Positions 56,135 to 64,000 of a stretch of DNA of 64,000 bases are shown here, piece after piece; positions within the stretch are counted from its first letter, which is position 1; each line of letters starts with the position of its first letter. The translations under genes were made by a program, and so were the position numbers. The stretch is from contig OX235262.1 of NCBI GenBank assembly GCA_944472135.2, positions 58,686,440 through 58,750,439 of the forward strand, read 5' to 3'. The notes under the pieces are model-generated. The model did not search any database. It was not told the DNA's origin and saw only the letters and a program-made list of their open reading frames with translations. This stretch comes from Trichobilharzia regenti (Eukaryota > Platyhelminthes > Trematoda > Strigeidida > Schistosomatidae).

Positions 56135-56375
56135 ATTTAAGTATTGGTTTGTAGCGATTTTCTTTGGTTGCATAGAGCATTTCATCATGAGCTGATATCA
56201 GTTAGATAACCACGGAAAACCTGCAGGAGTACTAGACAGCTGTTTCGTCCTAGTTGGAACCCTTCATAAGTACACACCCACCGGGGTTTGAACCCAGGAC
56301 CTTCTGGTTACAAGCAGAGCTAGTGGGTAGACCAGTGAGCCACTGGGACCCGATCGATTGGTCCATGAACAATTT
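56135..56375 (-). repeat. SINE-C copy
   Basis: Tail CATCATGAGCTGATATCAG, core CAGCTGTTTCGTCCTAG, inverted B box GGGGTTTGAACCC (56283-56295), and GTGAGCCACTGGGACCC. Confidence 0.8.
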
Positions 56376-56489
56376 TCTAAAGTACCATAACCTATTATGT
56401 CGCCCGTTAATTAACTGTGATGATAATCACAAATAGTTTGTCGCTATTCACTCTGTTACATTTTTAAACCATAAAATACCTCTGTACAG

Positions 56490-56748
56490 CTTCGTAAGGC
56501 GTCGGTAGCACAGAAGTAGAATGTTCGCCAAGATGCAGGTGGCTTTGGTTTTGATCTCCAACCAATGCACGCCTTTACCTCGCACTAAGCCTGTAATAAG
56601 ACTGGTAAAGAGGGAAGGTTAGGCATGAGGCTAGCAACCCCATCCTGTAAAAGAAATAAATACCACTAGTACCGAAACTTCAAGCCTCTATTTTGAAGCC
56701 CTGTGTGTCCACTGGGAACGTAAAGGAATAAAAATAAATAAACAGCTT
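56490..56748 (+). repeat. SINE-B copy, plus orientation, full
   Basis: GGCGTCGGTAGCACAGAAGTAG head, ACCTCGCACTAAGCCTGTAATA, and end GTAAAGGAATAAAAATAAATAAA. Confidence 0.85.
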
Positions 56749-57560
56749 GATAAAAAATCCTCTTAAAAGAGTCTGTTCTCTATTTCGACGAATCACGGGT
56801 AAAAACATGTTGAGTACTAAGCACACGTCACTAGCTAACTCCCGAGAAACAACTTCTCTGTTCCTAGAGTCTTTGGTACCATTTCTAATCTTGAAGGGAT
56901 CTTACCCACAGAAGCAACTTTGAGGATTTCTACTTCATCAATCATCATCACACAGTGTGTAATAATAATTCAGTGCAGAAGGTTATTGTGAAGGAATAAT
57001 TGTTTGGAGAATTCCTCCTGAAGGATCTAATCCCAATGTTTACACTTATTTGGACGTTTCAGCTAACTTTATGATTTTTATCTGCTTTTCTCCATGACCG
57101 TATATCACTGTCCTAACATATGAATATCATTTGTTGACTTGATCCCTATTATTTGTATTTGTTTTTGTTTAAAACCTTCCATTAAGACGCTGAAAAGAAA
57201 TAGGAAATTATAAGCTGTGTGGATAGAATCCCTGAAAAATGATATCCACTGCTGAACCTCATGTCTTCTCTGTCCATATATTTTGGGAATGAGCAAGTCA
57301 CACCCTGAAGTACACATCTGTTACAAATGTGTAACACCATGGAAAGATGCATCAACACAGGCGGCTGACCTAATAGACGGATCGATATCACCAAAATAAG
57401 TTTGATATTGGTCTCCTGATTACAGATATGTTATTTTGAGAAAGAAAGTGATCTTAGGTGAGGGGTATTGGTCTTCTCGCCACCAGGTCAGATAGATTTA
57501 CTATTGTCATGCAGAAAGTCCAGGTCATTTCAACGTAATTTTTCGATCTATGAATACAGC
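56749..57560. other. Unassigned
   Basis: Two overlapping 70-residue minus-strand frames (57394-57105) give protein-like wording in adjacent frames (LLIPKIYGQRRHEVQQW...), suggesting an old frameshifted coding relic. I cannot name the family. Confidence 0.35.
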
Positions 57561-57562
57561 GT

Positions 57563-57620
57563 TTAATGAAGAGTCCCAAACAGGGATGAAACAGCTGTTC
57601 AGTACTCCTAGGTTTAATCT
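57563..57620 (+). repeat. SINE-C core fragment
   Basis: TAATGAAGAGTCCCAAACAGG, GATGAAACAGCTGTTCAGTACTCC. Confidence 0.65.
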
Positions 57621-58000
57621 CTATTTTTAATGCTTCTGTTTGTGATTATGTAATACTCTAATAATAAGTTGTTTTCCGATGTAATTTTGTTTGAGTGAAT
57701 GAAGGTTATTCTGACATTGAATAGTCTGAGGTGATAGTTGTTGTGAATATTCTTCTTGGTTCTAAGGTATTTCTTACAGCTGAATTTCGGTCAACTATTT
57801 TCGTTCTACATTACTTGTTTTGTCCTCAGAAAATCCCCTCATGTGTACTACTGCTTAATGCCACTGTTGAAGTGGTTCTGAATTTTCAATATTATTGTTG
57901 TTAAACAGAATCACATAGATCTAGCCACGAATTATCGTCTTTTCACCGTCTTTCGAAAATTTTGTGACTGTGGGTGTCTCTCAAGGAAGTTTTTTTTTAG
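57621..58000. other. No feature recognised
   Basis: AT-rich, ending in a T-run that could serve as the polypyrimidine tract of the exon candidate at 58001. Confidence 0.4.
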
Positions 58001-58136
58001 CTATTCACTAGAATCTGCAGAGATCAGTTTCCTGCGTTCAGATCACAACGAGTCCGTTTTAGCACTTGCGGTTGTGTCGTGTGCCCTTTCAAAGTCGAAC
58101 AGGCTGTGTATAGAGTTTACTGTAGCTGTTTTGAAG
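58001..58136 (+). CDS. Candidate exon, unidentified, with GC donor
   Basis: A T-tract ending TTTTAG at 58000 is followed by one partial base and 45 complete codons without a stop (SLESAEISFLRSDHNESVL, then ALAVVSCALSKSNRLCIEFT, VAVLK). It ends at AAG|GCAAGT (58137), the strong consensus of GC-AG introns. The wording is balanced and protein-like, but I do not recognise the family and found no partner exon. It could instead be an old insertion relic. Confidence 0.33.
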
Positions 58137-58698
58137 GCAAGTATCAATGTAATAGTGACCGTCTTTTTCTATGTATAATTTTCTCTTCCAGGTATTAAAG
58201 ATGGCATAAGTTTATAATGATGACAACTCACAAATCTACTTATTAATTCCTGTTAAGCATAATTCAATAATGCAAATTATTGAATAACAAATAGTCTATA
58301 TGAGCAGAGCTCACATTCAAATAATTTCAGTCTAAGACACAGTTTCAGATTTCCCAGGTGAATATAATAGTTAAAAGCATCAAATTCAAAATTCTATTTC
58401 GTTTGATTTGATTTACTTTAACTTGATTCAGTTGTATTTAGTTATAAATTAACTGACTGTTAAATCGATTCGGTAAAATTGCCTAGCAATCGAATTCACT
58501 AGATCGATACTAGTCACACATGAAGTTGATAATGAAAAACAAAATAAATGAACTCTTATTTCACAAATCAGTGTCATCTTTTTATTAGGAATGGGGGTAA
58601 AGACTTGTAATCAAACGGAGTGTTTTGCAGTCGATGATAGATAAAACTATATAACTACTGAAAGGTAGGATCATTTGACAGAACTGTAGACTGCTGCT
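58137..58698. other. No feature recognised
   Basis: AT-rich. No nameable content. Confidence 0.4.
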
Positions 58699-58699
58699 A

Positions 58700-58815
58700 T
58701 TATTACTGCCTTAGGTTCCAAGTGGAACATACAGCTACAGCGGTACATCTCCACTTCTCTCTCTCTCTCTCTCCTCTGTAGACGTTTTGGACTGGCTTCA
58801 CGATACCGTAGACTG
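58700..58815 (-). mobile_element. RTE 3'-end relic with (TC)n
   Basis: GGTTCCAAGTGGAACATACAGC...TAGACGTTTTGGACTGGCTTC parallels the 3' end of RTE copies at 10960 and 34900. A pure (CT)n run (58755-58774) has expanded inside it. Confidence 0.5.
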
Positions 58816-59054
58816 ACAGACTGATACTTACGTGATGACGTAGATGACTTAGGGGAACGCGTATCAGTGGCTTCGAGAGTAACACACTTCTCCTCTCTTT
58901 ATAACTCATTATGAACAGAAGTATGTGAAGCAAAACAGACAAACATAAATCTGAGATGATTTTACAGCATTACTCTACATAAGATCAACTACCTGAGAGA
59001 ATTCAAATCATATTTGCCCCCTATCGTTCTATCCATTGCAATAAACGGTAAGAT

Positions 59055-59660
59055 AAGGGAAAGACTAATTCTAGTTTGGGAATCATTGGCAGGCACCCAC
59101 TGGGTTCAAGTCAAGGACCCTCCTGTTACAATGTTGGTGGGCTCGTAGACCATTCAGCCACTGGAACCCGTTTTGATGAACAGCCCATGAATTCTAACTT
59201 CTACCAATTCTACCAATGCATTTAGCGCAACTGGCACCGACCAATGTCATCGGTGGGACATCCATCCTCATACGTGACATCTGGATGGATCTCACTGGTC
59301 ACGACTTCTCACTAGAACTCCAGGAAACTCCGTCCTGTAGCCAGTAGTCACTAGCGAACATCAGATTAATTTTCTATAGTTGGTTTGTAAGGATTAGTTT
59401 TGTTTTTACGAGTTGATCACAGATTGATATTAGTTAGAGAACCATTAGAAAGCCACCAGGGAGTACTGGACACCTGCTGTTTCATCCTAGTTTGAGAATC
59501 ATCGGCAGTACGCAACCACCAACGGGTTTTGAACCCAGGACCTTCCGGTTACAAGGCTGTCCAGTACTCCGTGCTGGTTTTCAATGGTTCTCTAACTGAT
59601 ATCAATTTGTGATCAACTCGTAAAAACAAAACTAATCCTTACAAACCCACTATAGAAAGC
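59055..59660. repeat. Three SINE-C variant pieces (minus, minus, plus)
   Basis: 59060-59390 is a minus copy of the long-leader subfamily. 59400-59560 is a second minus copy. At about 59557 the second copy switches, just after TTACAAGGCTG, into a plus-strand tail (TCCAGTACTCCGTGC ... CACTATAGAAA), giving a composite like that at 22775 but with a different join. Confidence 0.72.
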
Positions 59661-60284
59661 ACAAATTCGTTTTGATGATAACTCTTACAATCATCCCGCC
59701 CCTTACTAAAACTCTGTTCTTAATCTGTACACAGTGGGTTAAACAGTTATGACAAAAGTTGTAATGAATGTGCCTTTAAATCAATAATATTACATAAAAA
59801 ACTTCAGGTGAATTACTGAACTCTTATTACAAATTTTTATACCACTGACGCAGAAAGTTCAAATGTTCTCTTCTAAGAACAAAAATGAATCACTTTTGAT
59901 GACCTTTCTGTACAAAAGAGAAACATGAAGTTCATGAAGGGAAGTAACAGTTCCGGAAAAAACAATATTTGGAACATTCAGTGACCGAACAGTTAGTGTT
60001 TGATGGCATTAAATGTTTTCGGTATCACTAATACATCACCACGGAATAACTAATCGTGTGTAGTTTTATTGTTGAGTAGTTCATAAATTCACTAGTTTAT
60101 TAGCCTCTCCTAATCCCAGGAAAAGAAGGGAGAGCAGGGATAACGACCTTATCCCAGAAGATCAACTCAATCTCCAAAGAAACTTCAAAGCGCAGCAAAA
60201 ATATAGAAAACAAACTTATTCTTTATATATGTCCAAACTAAGTTCACTTTTAACGATTTAAAGAAATTAAGGCAGAATAAACTT
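59661..60284. other. No feature recognised
   Basis: AT-rich. No nameable content. Confidence 0.4.
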
Positions 60285-60530
60285 ATTCTTTGTGCGTCGG
60301 TAGCACAGCGGTATAATGCTCGCCGACCACACTTCATGTGGTCCGGGGTTTGAATACCAGATGACGCACTTATTTACCTCACTAAGCCAGTAATAAGACT
60401 GGTCAATATGGAAGGCTGGGCATGAGGCTAGCATCCTTATCCCGTAAAAAATAAACACCACTGCTACCGAAATTTCAAGCCTCTATTTTGAACCTCTATG
60501 TTCCATTTAGAATGTGAAGGGATAAAATAA
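60285..60530 (+). repeat. SINE-B copy, plus orientation, full
   Basis: GTGCGTCGGTAGCACAGCGG head with A-box-like region, B-box-like GGGGTTTGAATACC (60344-60357), CTCACTAAGCCAGTAATAAG, and tail GGGATAAAATAA. Confidence 0.88.
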
Positions 60531-61404
60531 CGAGTAAAATACTAGCACATTCCATTTACAGACTGTCTTGACATCAGTTTCAGTTCACTAGAATCAGAAA
60601 CAACTATACCAAAAATATATCCAATGAACACTAGTTAGATACTATGAACCTTAATATTCTACCTGAAAACTAATTATTATTTCACATTTAAAGGGAATTT
60701 ATATAGACACTTAATTGGTGTAGTCGTGGGTTCACCAGTTCCACTAATAGCTGTCTATCTCCTCATGAAAACATTTGGAGATAGCATCTTCATAATCATA
60801 CTCAAATCTAAAATATGGTAAAGACACGTTCATGATACCTTCACTGTAATGAAATGAGAAGTCCTGCTCAATTCATTTTTTGAGGAAACTGAACAATCAA
60901 TATCCCAGGATTCATTCATTTCAGAAGCAGTGTCACACATCTGTTAATTGGCCTTTATAGATTAACTAGTTGAGAGGAGAGAAAATGGGCATGTCTGCAT
61001 ATATATATTTAGTAATAAAACAGACTCCAACAAATTTTACGACTTTGAATAATTACAATCTATCAGTACAAAGGCTGCTTCACGTCTTCTTGAACCAGAG
61101 CACTCTATGATAACAGATGAAAAGAGGAAAAAAAGAGTGAAAATGTAAATATTACTGAAATTCTCAGGAAAAATAATTATCCAAAGAATGTGATTAGCCG
61201 AATCAATACCAACACCAAACATGGCCGAAAACGCGAACCTCAACCGTTGTTATTCCATACAGACGAGACACATCAGACAATGCCAGAAAATTACTCAACA
61301 AAATGCAGCACCAGAGTTTTCTTCAAAACATTAGACAAGCCACCAAGGAATCTTGTTCATGTGAAAGATATAATTCAAAAAGAACCACAATCTAAGTGAC
61401 AAGT

Positions 61405-61645
61405 ATTGGTTTTGTCGTGAAATGGCAGAAGTTAGAATTCAAGGACCATTGGATCGGGTCGCACTGACTCAATGGTCTAGGAGCTCGCCTTGTATCCAGA
61501 AGGTCTTAGGTTAGAACCCCGGCGGATGCGTACTGATGAAGAGTCCGAAACAGCCAGGACGAAACAACTGTCCAGTACTCCCTGCAGGTTTTCCAGTGGT
61601 TCTCTAACTGACACCAGCTCATAATGAAATCCTCCATGCAAACAA
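61405..61645 (+). repeat. SINE-C inserted in PLE copy 3
   Basis: AGAAGTTAGAATTCAAGG, head GACTCAATGGTCTAGGAGCTCGCC, GGTTAGAACCCC, core ACTGATGAAGAGTCC...AGGACGAAACAACTG, and tail to CATAATGAAATCC. The PLE reading resumes on the far side, so it is younger than the PLE. Confidence 0.82.
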
Positions 61646-61904
61646 TCTAACTGTGTAAAATGCATAGAATGTGACGTAATATACACTGAATCAACATCAG
61701 TAAAAATGAACTATATAGGATCTTAATTCGACCAGTGAAAAATCCGATGAAACCCGATAAGCTTGAAAAATCGTCAGCTATCGGTCTACACTCTATAGAA
61801 TCAGACAATGCTGAAATCAGACGTACAAATTTTAAAAAAGTCACAAAGAACATTTAACATCAGAAGTACTCCTAATTATATGGAATGCAAATTGTCTTCA
61901 ATGG

Positions 61905-62100
61905 TAATTTTTTTTATTTTTGATTAAGGCTTGATTCCACACTGTATTTTTGGTACAAGTATGGAATTTTCAGCATGGATATCGGTAGCCCAAATTTTGC
62001 AGGCCGACTGTAGATATCAGGTGTGCGTCGGCACGGGATCGGACCTCGGAGCATGTGCATGGTCGGCGAGAGTCCTAACCACTGTGCCACCGACACACAT
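61905..62100 (-). repeat. SINE-B2 inserted in PLE copy 3
   Basis: TTTTTTTTATTTTTGATTAAGG side on the left; GATCGGACCTCGGAGC and GCCACCGACAC on the right. Nearly the same as 37920-38118. Confidence 0.82.
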
Positions 62101-62440
62101 GATGGAATGAGACAGAATTTAACCTAATTCCCCTGATGACAAAATCAACACGAATATGATAAGCAATTTTACTATCTACACAAATGCTGTTTTTTACAGG
62201 TTCAAACATTCATCAGTTCCAACAATCTGCATACGGTTTGTTATATTTACTAATTTGTCCAGTTGACAACATAAAAATGAAGTACCTCATGCGGAAGAAG
62301 TACGACTAAGTTATTGCATATAAGCTAAGATTTCGTAAATTCTGGTTTAATATAACTTTTATAAATCTATTAGCAGGAGTAAATAGTAAAACGTCATTTT
62401 TTCACTCATGAGAAAATCAAGAAACTTTATAATAATAAAA

Positions 62441-62746
62441 ACTTTGCACTGTGCATTCTAACGCCCTGTGAATTAAATTGAAAAAGGTGTAAGATCAACT
62501 CCCTAATTTCTTTTAACACAAGTGAGGTGATGTTACAAGCATTTCTAGGTTAATTCAAATTCTGTCCCTCAATTTTCATTGGACAGTTTAACTCCATTGG
62601 GTCGATACAAACAAAGCTCTGTGATTGGTTAATAATAATCAGCCAATAGGCTGGGAGACATATCGATTTGTCATCCACATATCAATCATGAATGAAAGTT
62701 TAAGTTTTTCACAATGACACTAACACGACACACTGTTTAGTACAAA
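62441..62746 (+). promoter_or_regulatory. 5' flank and probable promoter/5'UTR of the TRIM gene
   Basis: Two CCAAT-type motifs face each other: GATTGGTTAA at 62611-62620 (inverted) and GCCAATAGG at 62641-62649. A further ATTGG lies near 62596. No clear TATA box near the start was found. The transcript start is not determined; the 5'UTR probably covers at least the last 60-100 bases. Confidence 0.4.
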
Positions 62747-63769
62747 ATGATCTCATCGAAATTAAAACCTGAAATCACATGTCCAATATGTAATCAAATA
62801 TTTCAGGCCCCTCTTCTACTTCCATGTGGTCATTCTATTTGCTCTGGATGCGTAAATAAACTGCGTAAAACACAAATCAAATCGAATTCCATCATTTCAT
62901 CTCAATATCCAGCAGTACAGGCAACTCAAACAACCACCATTGAAGATGCTATAAGTGAAGCTGATTCTGGTGTGGTTGTCTGCAGTGCAGAACTGAATAA
63001 CGATTGTCATTTAACATCGTCATCTTCACCTCAGAGTATTAGCCATACATATTCTGCACATGATTTATGCCGTTTATGCAGCACTACTGCTAGTCGTAAT
63101 AACAGTAATAACAACTGTTTAAAAAACTCGCATAATCATCAACCTGGATTACACTCGGAAAATGGAAATACTGAAACACTACCAGGCGATATTCTACCGC
63201 ATAATACAGCTTTGGAGAATTTGATTAGTAGATTATGCAAAGATGAAGTTGGCCAACAAGACAAGGATACAACATTGTCTTCAGGCAGTGTTAAGATAGA
63301 TAACGTCAGTTTATCTTCAATACGATGTCAGCTATGTGAATCATCAAATGATATATTAACGCTGTCCTTTTGTGAACAATGTAATCTATGGTATTGTAAA
63401 ACATGTTTAAATCTATGGCATCCACCGACAGATATGTTGATTAAACATCGTGTTACCCCATTTAATAATCATAATCGGTTATTTTATTCATCGAAACAGT
63501 CGAACAGTGAAACCTCCGGTCCAGAATGTGTATATCATTCAGGATATATATGTAATCTATACTGTATAACCTGTTCAATGTTTGTCTGCCTGAGATGTTT
63601 AAATTCACCAGTGAATGAAAGGAATTACAATTTAAATCATGTTGTCAACAGCAACAACAAAATGATAACAACTGATTCATACACTTCAAGAAATTCTTAT
63701 TCTTTCGAATGTTTATCGCATACAGGTCATACAGTCTGTTCAACGAATGTTTATGCTAAAAGAGCAAAG
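62747..63769 (+). CDS. TRIM9/TRIM67-like E3 ubiquitin ligase, first coding exon
   Basis: The ATG opens 341 codons ending in phase 0 at AAAG|GTGAGT. The open frame only runs 10 more codons into the intron. RING: C12, C15, C27, H29, C32, C35, then a long insertion (41-107) and the final pair C108/C111 (CRLC). The insertion holds SEADSGV, as in the split RING of TRIM9/67 (SEADSGYGS). B-box 1: C194, C197, C209, C212, C217, C220, then H225 and H234. B-box 2: C261, H264, C273, C276, C281, C284 and a downstream His. Coiled-coil, COS, FN3 and SPRY parts would be in later exons to the right of the window. Known relatives act as E3 ligases in neurons, in axon guidance (netrin/DCC) and vesicle release. 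Here function is inferred by homology only. Codon use looks normal and no inactivating change is seen. Confidence 0.88.
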
Positions 63770-64000
63770 GTGAGTTTCCGCTTTCCATTCCCGATGAATT
63801 AATTAATCATTAGAATGCAAGTATTAATTTTTAGATATAGGTGTTTAAAATGTCTTTAATTAGGTTTTGGCCACACTCATTGAAGAATAGGCCAAGTGTA
63901 TTTATAGACTTTAAAAATGTGAGTTACATTTTGGTCTTGGCAGCTGTTTCGTCCTTGTTTGCGACTCTACAGCTGTGAGCAACCCCACTAGGGATCGAAC
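63770..64000 (+). other. Start of intron 1 of the TRIM gene
   Basis: Begins with donor GTGAGT at 63770. It runs out of the window without an acceptor. Confidence 0.7.
63935..64000 (-). repeat. SINE-C core and head fragment, cut by window end
   Basis: GGCAGCTGTTTCGTCC, GCGACTCTACAGC (damaged core), and CACTAGGGATCGAAC (start of the inverted B box). Confidence 0.7.

Larger units (their letters stand above)
60715..62440 (+). mobile_element. Penelope-like element, family A, copy 3, with two SINEs inserted
   Basis: An old relative of 6530-7915. The RT end is at about 60720-60980 (a WGKDTFMIPSL-type damaged catalytic region; SISRIHSFQK..). The linker is at 61190-61399. The GIY-YIG segment is split: NCVKCIECDVIYTEST continues at about 61645 after a SINE-C (61405-61645). 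The later part is interrupted by a SINE-B2 (61905-62100). The degenerate hammerhead region is near 62353-62397, and the end at about 62440 has AACTTTATAATAATA. Confidence 0.72.

Overview
The window reads as AT-rich, repeat-saturated nuclear DNA of a flatworm, almost certainly a schistosome-type trematode. The grounds are tRNA-headed SINEs carrying hammerhead-ribozyme sequence (the Sm-alpha type), several Penelope-like (PLE) families with GIY-YIG endonuclease ends, RTE and CR1/Jockey-type non-LTR retrotransposons, a Merlin (ISXO2-like) transposase, and two host genes whose closest recognisable relatives are a cathepsin B-like protein with schistosome-type propeptide wording and a TRIM9/TRIM67-type E3 ligase. 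The assignment is by recognition, not by search.

Host genes are few. On the minus strand, 9843-9733 (signal peptide and start of propeptide) and 4293-4060 (rest of propeptide and start of mature domain) are two in-phase exons of a cathepsin B-like gene. They are separated by a 5.4-kb intron full of PLE, SINE and RTE debris. The second exon stops exactly at the active-site tryptophan, but the catalytic cysteine is replaced by asparagine. The remaining exons would lie left of the window. On the plus strand, 62747-63769 is the 341-codon first coding exon of a TRIM9/67-like protein (split RING, B-box 1, B-box 2), ending at a clean GTGAGT donor; the rest lies right of the window. Two further stretches (53618-53403 minus; 58001-58136 plus) look like single exons but are not identified.

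Region by region: 1-9.7 kb holds RTE and PLE remnants around the cathepsin exons; 10.4-12.1 kb is RTE fragments; 12.7-15.3 kb is a broken CR1/Jockey-like element; 15.3-22 kb holds palindromic SINE derivatives and a PLE. About 22.8-28.9 kb and 42.3-48.4 kb are the arms of a large, nearly identical inverted duplication (about 6.1 kb each, spacer about 13.4 kb). The spacer contains a second CR1-like element (29.4-32.3 kb), SINEs, an RTE fragment and the Merlin transposase relic (36.4-37.4 kb). 48.4-62.4 kb is more SINE, RTE and PLE material.

The most interesting signals are the dead-site cathepsin B-like gene, the inverted duplication whose breakpoints point to its direction of copying, hammerhead motifs at the ends of PLE copies, and a very abundant SINE family whose hammerhead-like core folds with a non-canonical stem I supported by compensatory changes between copies.
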